The notes beneath the pieces are model-generated. The model had not been told where the DNA came from. It made no database searches and saw nothing but the letters and a program-made list of their open reading frames with translations. A DNA stretch of 64,000 nucleotides, taken from assembly GCA_963732925.1 (NCBI GenBank), contig CAVTBJ010000006.1:310001-374000 (forward strand). Direction: 5' to 3'. This stretch comes from DASZRZ01 sp963732925 (lineage in GTDB: Bacteria; Acidobacteriota; Terriglobia; Terriglobales; Acidobacteriaceae). Each line of letters begins with the position of its first letter. The first letter of the stretch is position 1. Position numbers and translations under genes: made by a program. Shown here piece after piece: positions 17,107-26,755 of the stretch.

Positions 17107-20100
17107 TTGGTTGTGTTGAGTCCAAATCCTTTTTTCCGGTCAGCTCTGCCGTTCCGCCGCCGCGGGATCCTGCTGTTCAGGACCGGGATTCTGCTGGCTG
17201 CGGGATGCTCCGTGCTGTCGGCCCAGAACGCGGCGCAAACCACAAGCGGCGCTTCGCAGGAACTCTCCGGGTCCGGTCCCGCCACGACGGCGCCCCAGCC
17301 GGCTGCTGCCCCGGCTACGACTCCCGCTGTTTGCCGCATCAGCGGACACGTCACTTCCGCCAAGATGCCGCTACCGGGCGTGACCGTTAGCGCCGCCAAC
17401 AGCCTCAGCGGCAAGAAGGTACTGTCCTCGACCGCGCTGGACGGGTCGTATTCGCTCACGGTCCCCCCTCGCGGCCGTTATGTGGTGCGGGCGGAACTGT
17501 CCGCTTTCGCTCCGGCAACCGCCGAGGTGGTGATAAATCCCCAGAACTGTGACGGCCATGCGGATCTTGAGTTGACCCTGGCTTCGCGGCTGCAACAGCG
17601 CGAAGAAACGCAGCGCGCATCGCAAGGCGGCGCTGGGCAACGGGGATTTCAGGACCTCTCGCTGAACTCCGAACTGGGCGCGACGGCCTCAACTGAGATG
17701 GGCGCCATTGAGGGAGCCGCCGGCACGGGCGGCTTCGACGCCCAGATGCCCGCCCTTCCAACTGCGGCTTACTCGGCGGCGGCGGATACCGAATCGCTGG
17801 CCGTCTCCGGAAATTCCGGACAGACCAATGACGCCATGTTTGGCGGCAACAATCCGGAATTGCAGCAGCGCATTGAGGACCTGCGCGAACGCGTTCGCAA
17901 TGGGCAGATTCAGCCCGGGGAAGTCGTTCAACTCAACGGCCAGGATATGCAGGGTATCCCCGGTCTCGGCGGTCCAGGTGGCCCTGGCGGCCCTGGAGGG
18001 CCCGGGAGAGCAGGAGGGCCTGGTGGCGGCGGGGGTCAGCTCATCATGCTCGGCGGGGGTGGACGCGGCGGTTTCGGGGGTGGACGCCGTGGTCGCTTCG
18101 ACATTAACCAGCCTCACGGCACGCTCTTCTATTCATTGGACGACTCTGCCCTGGATGCCAAGTCCTACTCCGTCACCGGCAACCCCGTCGACAAGCCGGC
18201 CTATACGCAGCAACGTTATGGAGCCTCCGTCGGCGGGCCGTTGAAGATTCCCAAGCTGTTCGACCTTAGCTCCAAAATGTTTTTCTTCGGCAACTACTCC
18301 GGCTCCCGCGCCAGCGATCCCTTCACTGCTTTCAGCACGGTTCCCACGCTGCTGGAGCGTTCTGGCGACTTTTCCCAGACCCTGGTTCGTTCCGGACCGG
18401 ATAAGGGGCAAACGGTCCAGATTTATGATCCGCTTACCGGGCAGCCCTTTTCTGGCGATCGCATTCCCGCCGACCGGCTGAATCCTGCGGCTGTCGGCCT
18501 GCTGCAATACATCCCGCAACCCAACCTGCCAGGGAGCCAGCAGAACTTCCAGTACGTGACTTCGGGCACCGCCAACACCGATGCCTTGAACCTGCGCGTG
18601 AATCGCAATTTCGGCGCCAGCGGGGGCGGTCCCTTCGGGGGACGCGGAGGCTTCGGTGGCGGACGCGGAGGAGGCGGCGCGCGCAACCGTGGACTGCGCG
18701 ACAGCTTGAGCTTTGGCTTGAATTATCAGCGCTCGCAGAGCACGCAGAACAATCCTTTCCCCTCGGTGCAGGGAAGCAGCGGCATGCACTCCTGGAACAT
18801 TCCTGTCGGGTGGACTCTAGGGAAGGGCCGGTGGAACAATCGCTTTCAATTCCGCTTCAACCGCAACAACATCAATCTTAGCAATCTGTATGCCTTCCAG
18901 CAGAATGTTGCCGGCGGGCTGGGCATTACCGGCATTTCCCAGAACCCGTTCTTCTGGGGCTTGCCCACGCTGTCCTTCAGCAACTACACCGGCCTGCAGG
19001 ATGTGAGCCCTTCGGCGCGCAACGATCAGTCGTTCATGATCTCCGACTTTCTCGCCACGTCCCACGGAAAGCATCGCATCCGCTTCGGAGGAGACATGCG
19101 CTGGAGCCAGTCCAGCCTGCGGTCCTCTCCCAACAGCCGGGGCAGCTTCGTTTTCACCGGCCTGTATACGGCGGGGTCCTCGGCCGCGAGTTTCACCACA
19201 GGAGCAGGCTACGACCTGGCGGACTTCCTGCTGGGACTGCCGCAACAGGCCTCGGCGCAGTACGGCAGCAGCCGCTACCAGTTCGACGGAAATGCCTGGG
19301 ACTTGTTCGCGCAGGATGACTGGCGCATTCGCGGCAACCTGACTCTCGACCTCGGGCTGCGCTACGAGTATGTGTCGCCGCTAGTGGAAGCGCAGAACCA
19401 GATTGTCAATCTGGACGTAACCCCCGGGTTCACCGCCGCGGTTCCGGTTTTGCCCGGCCAAATCGGTCCCCTCAGCGGGATCGCTTTCCCGCGCTCGCTG
19501 GTGCGCCCAGACCGCAACAACTTTGCTCCCCGCATAGGGATTGCGTGGAAGCCGTTCGGCAATACGGTGGTGCGCACTGGCTACGGCATCAACTACAACA
19601 TTGCGCAATACAATTCTATTGCTTCCCAAATGACCTTCCAGCCGCCCTTTGCCTTCAGCCAGACGAAGATTGGCACCGTGTCCAGTCCCCTGCTGCTGCA
19701 AAATGCCTTTCCCACACTGGCCCAATCGGTCACCACCAACAATTACGGAATTGATCCCAAGTACCGCCTGGGCTACGTGCAGATCTGGGACCTCGATATC
19801 CAGCAGCAAATCAGGCGCAGTTGGCTGATCAACATCGATTACACCGGCAGCAAGGGAACAGGTCTGGACATTGTGCGCGCCCCCAATCGCGGACCCGATG
19901 GCTTGCGCATTCCGGGCGTGCAGCCGTTCCTGTGGGAGTCCTCTGGGGGAAGCTCGATTCTGCATGCCGGAAGCGTGCGCGTGCGCAGGCGGCTCGAGAG
20001 CGGTATCTCTTTTGGCGGAACGTATATCTTTTCCAAGTCGCTGGATAATGCTTCCAGCATCGGGGGCGCCACCGCCACCGTGGTTGCGCAGAATGACCTC

Positions 20101-20679
20101 AACCTCGCCGCCGAGCGCGGGCTTTCCAGCTTTGACCAGCGGCACCGCCTGTCGCTCGACTATGGCATCGAACTGCCTCTGGGGATCAATCACCGCTGGC
20201 TGTCGAATGCGGGAGTCATGAATTCGCTCTTTGGCGAATGGCAGTGGAACGGCAGTTTAGCGGCGGCTTCCGGGACTCCGTTCACGCCCCGCGTACTGGG
20301 CGGATTTGCCGACGTAAATAGCGGAACCAACGGCACGCTTCGCGCCGACGTCACCGGACAACCCGTCGCTCTGGCCAATCCTACGATACAGGAATGGTTC
20401 AATACCGCGGCCTTTGCAATCCCAGCGGCCGGCCAGTTCGGCGATGCCCGCCGTAACAGCATTCCCGGGCCGCCGACCTTCAGCATGAACATGGCCATCT
20501 CGAAGAATTTCCGCATGGGCGAGACCCGCGGCCTGGAAGTTCGGGCGACGCTGAACAACGCGTTCAATACGCCGCAGTTCGTCGGGTTAGACACGGTCGT
20601 GAACTCGCCGACCTTCGGGCGAGTCACCTCCGTCGGATCGATGCGGCGAGTCACCTTGAGCACCCGTTTCCACTTCTAA
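17107..20679 (+). CDS. TonB-dependent receptor, Oar-like, with carboxypeptidase-regulatory domain
   Basis: This outer-membrane protein of about 1190 residues has a signal peptide, then a CarbopepD-regulatory-like domain at about 75-150 (CRISGHVTSAKMPLPGVTV). A plug and barrel region follows with many FNR/NNFAPRIG-type strands, ending in aromatic RVTLSTRFHF as expected for a beta-barrel. Two Gly-rich tracts interrupt the plug/early barrel, at about 290-330 (GGPGGPGGPGG) and about 500-535. It belongs to the Oar-like receptors expanded in Acidobacteria. The substrate is unknown. The start may be the TTG at 17107 or the GTG at 17113. It is translationally linked to the VWFA gene 2 bp downstream. 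Confidence 0.92.
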   Translation: MVVLSPNPFFRSALPFRRRGILLFRTGILLAAGCSVLSAQNAAQTTSGASQELSGSGPATTAPQPAAAPATTPAVCRISGHVTSAKMPLPGVTVSAANSLSGKKVLSSTALDGSYSLTVPPRGRYVVRAELSAFAPATAEVVINPQNCDGHADLELTLASRLQQREETQRASQGGAGQRGFQDLSLNSELGATASTEMGAIEGAAGTGGFDAQMPALPTAAYSAAADTESLAVSGNSGQTNDAMFGGNNPELQQRIEDLRERVRNGQIQPGEVVQLNGQDMQGIPGLGGPGGPGGPGGPGRAGGPGGGGGQLIMLGGGGRGGFGGGRRGRFDINQPHGTLFYSLDDSALDAKSYSVTGNPVDKPAYTQQRYGASVGGPLKIPKLFDLSSKMFFFGNYSGSRASDPFTAFSTVPTLLERSGDFSQTLVRSGPDKGQTVQIYDPLTGQPFSGDRIPADRLNPAAVGLLQYIPQPNLPGSQQNFQYVTSGTANTDALNLRVNRNFGASGGGPFGGRGGFGGGRGGGGARNRGLRDSLSFGLNYQRSQSTQNNPFPSVQGSSGMHSWNIPVGWTLGKGRWNNRFQFRFNRNNINLSNLYAFQQNVAGGLGITGISQNPFFWGLPTLSFSNYTGLQDVSPSARNDQSFMISDFLATSHGKHRIRFGGDMRWSQSSLRSSPNSRGSFVFTGLYTAGSSAASFTTGAGYDLADFLLGLPQQASAQYGSSRYQFDGNAWDLFAQDDWRIRGNLTLDLGLRYEYVSPLVEAQNQIVNLDVTPGFTAAVPVLPGQIGPLSGIAFPRSLVRPDRNNFAPRIGIAWKPFGNTVVRTGYGINYNIAQYNSIASQMTFQPPFAFSQTKIGTVSSPLLLQNAFPTLAQSVTTNNYGIDPKYRLGYVQIWDLDIQQQIRRSWLINIDYTGSKGTGLDIVRAPNRGPDGLRIPGVQPFLWESSGGSSILHAGSVRVRRRLESGISFGGTYIFSKSLDNASSIGGATATVVAQNDLNLAAERGLSSFDQRHRLSLDYGIELPLGINHRWLSNAGVMNSLFGEWQWNGSLAAASGTPFTPRVLGGFADVNSGTNGTLRADVTGQPVALANPTIQEWFNTAAFAIPAAGQFGDARRNSIPGPPTFSMNMAISKNFRMGETRGLEVRATLNNAFNTPQFVGLDTVVNSPTFGRVTSVGSMRRVTLSTRFHF

Positions 20680-20681
20680 TC

Positions 20682-22850
20682 ATGATCTCTTCTCGCCATC
20701 CCGCGCTGTTTCGAGCTCTCGCCCTCGCCCTGGTCGGGACCATGCTCGCACCTGTACTGCCGGCACAAGATGCTCAAACCCCGGCGGGAACTTCCGGCTA
20801 CAACTTCCGAGTGAATAGCGAACTGGTTCTGGTGAACGTTGTCGTGCGCGACAAGAATGGCAAGTTTGTCTCCAACCTGCCTAAGAACGCATTCACCATC
20901 CTTGAAGACGGCAAACCGCAAACCATTTCCAGTTTCGATTTCGAAACCACCGACCTGGTAGCTTTTCCGCCGGTCCCTGAGCAGCAACTTTTGAACTTGC
21001 CTACGCCGTCGACCACTACCCCAGCCGCCGCCGCGGCTGCGCCGGGAAAGATCGATCTGAACAACCGCCGACTGATCGTACTGTTCTTCGACCTGACTTC
21101 CCTCGACGAGATCGACACCGACGCGGCCGTGAAAGCCGCAAAAAACTACGTCGAGAAGCAGATGACACCGGCAGACATGGTGGGCGTAATCGCGCTGGGG
21201 GATTCACTTTCCCTGTTGCAGGACTTCACCTCCGACCGCTCCAAGTTAGTGGCCGCTCTGGCAAAGCTGAGCTTTTCCGGCGAAGGCTTCGCGGAAGGCG
21301 AAACCGGCGACTCTTCCAGCGGCCCCGACACCGGCGAGGCGTTCACGCCCGATGACAGCGAATTCAATACCTTCAACACCGATCGCCGGCTGCAGGCCTT
21401 GCAGCAAGTCTCCGAGTCGCTGGCGCGCATTGAGCAGAAAAAGTCAATCATCTACTTCAGCAGCGGCATGAACGGCACCGGCCTGGAGAACCGCTCCCAG
21501 TTGCGCAACACCATCAATGGCGCGGTGAGTAGCAATGTTTCCATCTACACTATGGACGCTCGCGGGCTGCAGGCCATGGTGCCTGGAGGCGAGGCCTCGC
21601 AGGCCAGCATGCGCGGCACCGGCGCTTATTCTGGACGGGCCATGCAGGCCTCCTTCGACGCCAACTTCAACAGCCAGGAGACGCTCGCCACTCTCGCGGC
21701 CGACACCGGCGGCCGCGCCTTCATGGACAGCAATGACTTCAGCCAGGTCTTCAACCGTGTCCAGCAGGACACCGGTGCCTATTATCTGCTGGGCTATCGC
21801 AGCACCAACAGCGCGCGCGACGGCCGCTATCGCCACATCACGGTGCGCTTGAATGTTCCCGAGTTGAAAGACGCCAAGCTGGAATTCCGCCGCGGCTACT
21901 ACGCCCCCCGCGACTTCGCCCATTCCGGGCGCGAAGACCGCGAACAGCAGTTGCGCGACGAGCTGGCTTCGGACCTGAGTTCGACCGACCTCGACGTCTA
22001 TCTCTCCGCCGCATACTTCCGGCTGGATAACAACCGTTTCTATGTTCCGGTATCGCTGCTCGTTCCCGGGTCGCAGATTCCCTTCACTCGCTCCAGCGAC
22101 AAGGACAAGGCTACGCTCGACATCATCGGACTGGTCCGTGACGAGCTGAATCGCCCCGTGGGAACGGTTCGCGACACGGTCAAGCTTAACGTCGACGAGT
22201 CCCAGGCTGTGCAGCGCCGCAATGTGCAGTACCAGACGGGATTTGATCTTCCCCCGGGCAAGTACCACCTGAAATTTGTACTGCGCGAAAACCAGAGCGG
22301 ACGCATGGGATCGTTTGAAACCGATATCGTGATCCCCGACCTGCGCAAGCAACCCCTGAAGATGAGCGCCGTCATGCTGGGCACCCAGATCCGCGACGGG
22401 GTGAAGAGTCGTGACGACAATCCCCTGGTGCAGGACGGCAAGGAACTGGTCCCTAACATTACGCACGTGTTCAATCCGGGCCAGCGCCTCTACTTCTATT
22501 ACGAGGTTTATGACCCGGCGAAGGACACGCGCACCGCCGTCCTGCAACCGGCATCCGCCACGGACAAAACGGCGGAAAGGCCCAAGAATCCGGTGCGCGT
22601 GCTCACCAGCATTGAATTTCTGCAGGGCAAGACGAAGGTCTACGAAAGCCCGCTGGTAGAGGCCCGCGACCTCACGGAGCCCAAGCGCAAAGCCGCGGTG
22701 TTCCAGTTCGGCGTGCCCCTGGATCGGCTCAAGCCCGGCCTCTATCTCTGCCAGGTCAATGTGATCGATGACGCTGCCGGTACGTTTACGTTTCCCCGGC
22801 TCGCCCTGCTCATCCGCGACAAGGCGGCGCCGTCCACGGCCATGAAATAA
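20682..22850 (+). CDS. Secreted VWFA-related acidobacterial domain protein
   Basis: The 722-residue protein has a signal peptide (ALALALVGTMLAPVLPAQ). It then has the characteristic start of the acidobacterial VWFA-related family (VNVVVRDKNGKFVSNLPKNA, followed by EDGKPQTISSF). A von Willebrand type A fold has FFDLTSLDEID in place of a classical MIDAS DxSxS and SIIYFSSGMNG later. A C-terminal beta-rich region (about 430-720) follows. It starts 2 bp after the TonB receptor stop, so the pair is an operon. A role in envelope or protein binding is likely, but the ligand is unknown. Confidence 0.9.
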   Translation: MISSRHPALFRALALALVGTMLAPVLPAQDAQTPAGTSGYNFRVNSELVLVNVVVRDKNGKFVSNLPKNAFTILEDGKPQTISSFDFETTDLVAFPPVPEQQLLNLPTPSTTTPAAAAAAPGKIDLNNRRLIVLFFDLTSLDEIDTDAAVKAAKNYVEKQMTPADMVGVIALGDSLSLLQDFTSDRSKLVAALAKLSFSGEGFAEGETGDSSSGPDTGEAFTPDDSEFNTFNTDRRLQALQQVSESLARIEQKKSIIYFSSGMNGTGLENRSQLRNTINGAVSSNVSIYTMDARGLQAMVPGGEASQASMRGTGAYSGRAMQASFDANFNSQETLATLAADTGGRAFMDSNDFSQVFNRVQQDTGAYYLLGYRSTNSARDGRYRHITVRLNVPELKDAKLEFRRGYYAPRDFAHSGREDREQQLRDELASDLSSTDLDVYLSAAYFRLDNNRFYVPVSLLVPGSQIPFTRSSDKDKATLDIIGLVRDELNRPVGTVRDTVKLNVDESQAVQRRNVQYQTGFDLPPGKYHLKFVLRENQSGRMGSFETDIVIPDLRKQPLKMSAVMLGTQIRDGVKSRDDNPLVQDGKELVPNITHVFNPGQRLYFYYEVYDPAKDTRTAVLQPASATDKTAERPKNPVRVLTSIEFLQGKTKVYESPLVEARDLTEPKRKAAVFQFGVPLDRLKPGLYLCQVNVIDDAAGTFTFPRLALLIRDKAAPSTAMK

Positions 22851-22962
22851 ACTTGCAGCCTTCCGGTCTCGGGACAAATCCAGGAATTCCCACCCGCGAT
22901 CGACCCTGCCTATCTTCCCGGCATCTCATTCCCCGGCATGTGATAGATTGTTGAGTTTGCTT

Positions 22963-23340
22963 ATGCGACGTGGCATAGCAATTCTCGTATTTGTGGCAGT
23001 CGGGATTCCCGCCTGGGCCGGGAGTGTTGCATGGGCATGCGGCGCACAGCTGATTCAGCTTCCTGCCTGCTGCCGTCTCGGTGGGAAGCACCACTGCGCC
23101 ATGTTCCTCCGCCTGACCGGCCAGGAAAAAGGTCCGGCGTTCTCTTCCAATGCTTGTCCTTACCGCTCAGGCGCCCGTACTTCGACCACTAGCAGCGGCG
23201 CCACCTACAGCAACACGCCGGATGTGCACTTTGGGGCCCTCGTAAGCCATCCTGCGGTTTATGTCCAAGTCCAGGCCAGCTTTCGAATTTCTGCAACTCG
23301 CGCCAATCTCAAGCGCGGTCCTCCCCTTCGCTCGATCTAG
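22963..23340 (+). CDS. Small exported Cys/His-rich protein upstream of TonB receptor
   Basis: The 125-residue product starts with a signal peptide (MRRGIAILVFVAVGIPAWAG). The mature part begins with a motif CCRLGGKHHC, containing two adjacent cysteines and two histidines, preceded and followed by more cysteines. The remainder is low complexity. Such a cluster is a good soft-metal site. It lies just upstream of a TonB receptor and a CusF-like protein, so I infer a role in copper handling. A TTG 15 bases upstream is an alternative start. Confidence 0.65.
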   Translation: MRRGIAILVFVAVGIPAWAGSVAWACGAQLIQLPACCRLGGKHHCAMFLRLTGQEKGPAFSSNACPYRSGARTSTTSSGATYSNTPDVHFGALVSHPAVYVQVQASFRISATRANLKRGPPLRSI

Positions 23341-23419
23341 CTGACAAAACCGATTCTGGCCGGACTTCTTCCTGCCCGGATTGCGGTTTGCGTTCGAACT
23401 ACGAGAGCGTGGAGGTTAC

Positions 23420-25624
23420 ATGCGCCCATTCGCTGTTGCATTGCTATTTCTGTTGGGGACTTTACCGGTCGGGGCAAGCGTGTTTGGAACCGTTCGGGTC
23501 ATGGTTCACGATCCCGAGCATCGCCCGATTGCCGGCGCCCAGGTTGAGTTGAGTAACGCCTCTTCCGAGTGGACCACGTCGATCTCCTCCGGATCCGACG
23601 GCATTGCGCAATTCAGCGCGGTTCCTATTGGTCATTATTCCCTGCGGGTTAATGCCCCCGGCTTTGCCCCGTTTCTCGTCAGCCTGACCGTGGTTGCCGA
23701 CCGGGTGGTGGATGTGCATTCCCAACTCGCGATCGGAGTGGCCAGCCAGTCGGTGCAGGTTACCGCCAGCGCCGCGGAGGTGACGCAGCCGACCTCTCTG
23801 CCTCCAATTTCCGTCTCGCGTACCCAAATCATGCAGACGCCGGGAGCCGACCAGACCAACAGCCTGGCATTCATCACCAATTACGTTCCCAGCGCCGTGA
23901 TGGTCCATGATCAGTTACACGTGCGTGGCGGACATCAGGTCACCTGGGCCATCGACGGGGTACCAATTCCCAACACCAATATCGCCAGCAACGTGGGCGC
24001 GCAATTCGATCCCAAGGATATTCAGTTTGCCGAATTGGAACGCGGCTCCTACCTGGCAGGCTATGGCGACCGCACCTACGGAGTCTTTAACGTGGCCCCA
24101 CGTTCCGGATTTGAGCGCCAGCGGCAGGCGGAGTTCCTGGCCAGCTATGGTGGATTTAACCAGACCGACGACTACCTCAGCTTCGGGGACCATACCGACC
24201 GCTTTGCCTACTATGCCAGCCTGAACGGCAATCGGACCGACCACGGACTGGAGACACCCACGTTCGACAACCTGCACAATCAGGCGGCGGGCGGGGGGGG
24301 CTTTACCTCGCTGACCTACAACGCACACAACGATGACCAGCTTCGCTTTGTCGGCGCCTTCCGCAAAGACTCCTTCCAGGTGCCGAATGACCCGGGTGAC
24401 CAGAGCGCCGGCGTTCGCGATGACGAGCGGGAGCAGGACGGCTTCGCCAGTTTCACCTACCTTCACCCCATCCGGCCGGACCTGCTGCTCAACGTCACAC
24501 CTTTCTTTCATTACAACCGGTCGGCGTATGCGGGCGGGCCGCTGGACCCGCTGAGTACGACCGATAATCGCTCTTCCACCTATGCCGGAGGACAAGCCTC
24601 GCTGGCGTATGTGAAAGGACGACACAACGCCCGCGCCGGCGTCTACGCCTTCGGCCAGCACGACAACACGCTCTTTGGCCTGCTTGCCAATGACGGAAGT
24701 GGAACCGACATTCGGCAGAACAACAGCGTGGGTGGAGACCTGGAGGCAATGTTTCTCGAAGACCAGTACACGGCTTTCTCTTGGCTTACCTTGAATGCCG
24801 GCGTGCGCCTCACCCGTTTTTCCGGAGCCTTGACCGAGACGGCGGCCAGCCCCCGCCTGGGAGCGGCGATTCGCCTGCCCAAGGTGAACTGGGTGCTGCG
24901 CGCTTCCTATGACCGCTTCTATCAGGCGCCCCCGCTCTCCACGCTTTCCGGGCCGCTGCTCCAGTTCGCAACCTCGCAGGACGTGGGCTTTCTGCCGCTG
25001 CGCGGGGAACGCGATGAACAACACGACTTCGGCGTCACGATTCCTCTCTGGAAGTGGAATGTGGATGTGGATACCTTCCGCACCGCCGCCCGCAACTTCT
25101 TCGACCACGACGCCCTGGGAAACTCCAACATCTTTTTGCCGCTCACCATTGACCGGGTGCGAATCCGGGGAACCGAAGTGGCGGTGCGCTCGCCGAATGT
25201 TTTCGGCAGGGCACAGTTTCATCTCGCCTACTCGCATCAGTCCGTGGAAGGGGAGGGCGCAGTGAGCGGCGGTTTGACCGATTTCGAGCCGCCGGAAGAA
25301 GGATTCTTCTATCTGGACCACGACCAGCGGGATACCTTGAGCACCGGCGTGCAGACTGCGTTACCATGGCGCAGTTGGGCTTCTCTGAACCTGAACTATG
25401 GCTCCGGTTTTCTCAACGGAGATGGCCCGCAGCATTTGCCCGGCTATCAGACCATGGACCTCGCGGTCGGCAAGTCCTTCGGCGAATCCTGGGCAGTTAA
25501 GGCGACGGTGATGAACCTGGCCAACGAACGCCATTTCATCGACCTAAGCAATACGTTCGGCGGATCGCATGCGAACCTGCCGCGAATGGCGTCCCTGCAG
25601 ATCCGTTATACGTTTCATTATTGA
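23420..25624 (+). CDS. TonB-dependent receptor (probable copper-associated)
   Basis: The 734-residue protein starts at an ATG with a GGAGG ribosome site and has a signal peptide (MRPFAVALLFLLGTLPVGAS). A carboxypeptidase-regulatory-like domain lies at about 22-110 (VMVHDPEHRPIAGAQVELSN). The plug has VTASAAEVTQ and HVRGGHQVTWAIDGVPIP. The barrel ends in LQIRYTFHY. The plug motif RGGHQVTWxIDGVPIPN is typical of a TonB subfamily. Neighbours with metal-site motifs on both sides suggest uptake or efflux of copper or a copper chelate. The ligand is inferred from context only. Confidence 0.9.
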   Translation: MRPFAVALLFLLGTLPVGASVFGTVRVMVHDPEHRPIAGAQVELSNASSEWTTSISSGSDGIAQFSAVPIGHYSLRVNAPGFAPFLVSLTVVADRVVDVHSQLAIGVASQSVQVTASAAEVTQPTSLPPISVSRTQIMQTPGADQTNSLAFITNYVPSAVMVHDQLHVRGGHQVTWAIDGVPIPNTNIASNVGAQFDPKDIQFAELERGSYLAGYGDRTYGVFNVAPRSGFERQRQAEFLASYGGFNQTDDYLSFGDHTDRFAYYASLNGNRTDHGLETPTFDNLHNQAAGGGGFTSLTYNAHNDDQLRFVGAFRKDSFQVPNDPGDQSAGVRDDEREQDGFASFTYLHPIRPDLLLNVTPFFHYNRSAYAGGPLDPLSTTDNRSSTYAGGQASLAYVKGRHNARAGVYAFGQHDNTLFGLLANDGSGTDIRQNNSVGGDLEAMFLEDQYTAFSWLTLNAGVRLTRFSGALTETAASPRLGAAIRLPKVNWVLRASYDRFYQAPPLSTLSGPLLQFATSQDVGFLPLRGERDEQHDFGVTIPLWKWNVDVDTFRTAARNFFDHDALGNSNIFLPLTIDRVRIRGTEVAVRSPNVFGRAQFHLAYSHQSVEGEGAVSGGLTDFEPPEEGFFYLDHDQRDTLSTGVQTALPWRSWASLNLNYGSGFLNGDGPQHLPGYQTMDLAVGKSFGESWAVKATVMNLANERHFIDLSNTFGGSHANLPRMASLQIRYTFHY

Positions 25625-25687
25625 CGGCCCGGCTTTAGTCTCGATTCCCGGCGGGCTCCGCGCCCCGCCCTACAAGAAAGGAAATTC

Positions 25688-26071
25688 ATGGTTGTGCGAA
25701 CATACTGCATCGCCGTATTGCTCATGCTGACCTTTGCCGCCGGATGCGCCCGGCAGTCGCCTCCGGCAAAGCGTTACGCGCTTACGGGTAAGGTCGTTTC
25801 CACGGACGCGAGCACCTCCCAGGTCGTGGTGGATGCCAAGGACATCCCCGGATTCATGGAGGCCATGACCATGGGGTACAAAGTGAAGGACCCGTCGGTC
25901 TTGAAGTCGCTTGCGCCGGGTGACGAAATTTCCGCTGATGTCGTCGTGCAAGGCGCGGACTACTGGCTGGAAAACGTCCGCGTAACGAAAAAGAGCACTG
26001 CTTCCCAGCCGCAGGCACTGCAGTCTCAACCGCGAATGTTTTTCGACGCGGACATTCCCCCGCTAGCCTGA
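25688..26071 (+). CDS. CusF-like copper-binding lipoprotein
   Basis: The 127-residue protein has a lipoprotein-type N-terminus with Cys20 (MLTFAAGC). The small beta-barrel domain carries the copper motif GFMEAMTMGYKVKD (about 55-68), the Met-rich loop seen in CusF and related copper-binding proteins. AAAGGA-like bases precede the ATG. CusF-like proteins hand Cu(I) to efflux systems or to copper enzymes in the periplasm. It follows the TonB receptor by 63 bp and is probably co-transcribed. Confidence 0.82.
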   Translation: MVVRTYCIAVLLMLTFAAGCARQSPPAKRYALTGKVVSTDASTSQVVVDAKDIPGFMEAMTMGYKVKDPSVLKSLAPGDEISADVVVQGADYWLENVRVTKKSTASQPQALQSQPRMFFDADIPPLA

Positions 26072-26116
26072 GCAGCCTTATCGCCTGATCGGCAGATTTT
26101 CTCGCGGCAATAAAAA

Positions 26117-26141
26117 TGGGTCTCCGCTTTCCGGAGACCCA
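26117..26141 (-). terminator. Intrinsic terminator of the 16-aa peptide gene
   Basis: TGGGTCTCCG and its exact complement form a 10-bp stem with a 5-base loop. On the minus strand the hairpin is followed by a T-rich run (complement of 26110-26116). It lies about 40 bp after the stop of the tiny gene at 26183-26233. A second small hairpin (CAGCCCT/AGGGCTG) sits at 26142-26159. Confidence 0.7.
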
Positions 26142-26182
26142 CAGCCCTTTGCAGGGCTGAAACGCGAGTCACTTCGATTTGC

Positions 26183-26233
26183 TTAGTGCTTCTTTTTGCT
26201 GGCCTTCTTAGCTGCTTTCTTCTTTGCAGGCAT
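26183..26233 (-). CDS. 16-residue Lys/Ala-rich peptide
   Basis: MPAKKKAAKKASKKKH is preceded by a strong AGGAG ribosome site six bases before the ATG and followed by an intrinsic terminator. It is therefore a self-contained tiny transcription unit. The composition copies the AKKK/PAKK tails of histone-H1-like bacterial proteins, so binding of nucleic acid is plausible. It lies in a gap between the copper module and the hydantoinase-like gene. It could be a remnant of a longer basic protein, but no upstream frame supports that. Confidence 0.5.
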   Translation of the reverse strand: MPAKKKAAKKASKKKH

Positions 26234-26755
26234 CAGAATCTCCTCTTCCGTTTGAACTTTATCTCCCTACGACTAGGCCCATTTACTCCACCTCCCACCC
26301 TATTTCTAGGGTCAGAAGTGCTGTTAGCACAAGATATTGCGGGTTGTTAGCATTTGTGTCAACAGATTTCTTGTGGAAAAAGCAGAAATCATTCCGCTCC
26401 TGATTCGCCCTGTCATCGCTTGGTCGAAAATGAAAAAAGGGTTTAGCCGCGACCGCCAGACAATGCTTCCGGATAACGTCCAGCACTTATCCCGCGTCAT
26501 AGGAGACGCGTCATAGGAGAAGCGGCCGCATAGTCCGCGCCCGGCTTCGTTCGGACTGGCCACGCTCACCGGCGCCTGGGGAGTTGCGGCCTTGACTTGG
26601 CAAACGATGCCATGTGTGCCCGACACCCTCCTGTTTATGTGGGATGCGTTTCCCGGCGTCGAAGGGATGCGGCATGGGGGCAACAGCGGACACCAATGGG
26701 CCCACCGGCCTCGGTATCAGGTTCCCCCGTGTCGTACACTCGTGCCCATCGGACT
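26234..26755. other. Intergenic region without convincing gene
   Basis: Upstream space for the 16-aa peptide (minus) and the hydantoinase-like gene (plus). Short frames on both strands lack ribosome sites or motifs. No hydantoinase A partner is encoded here. Confidence 0.45.
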
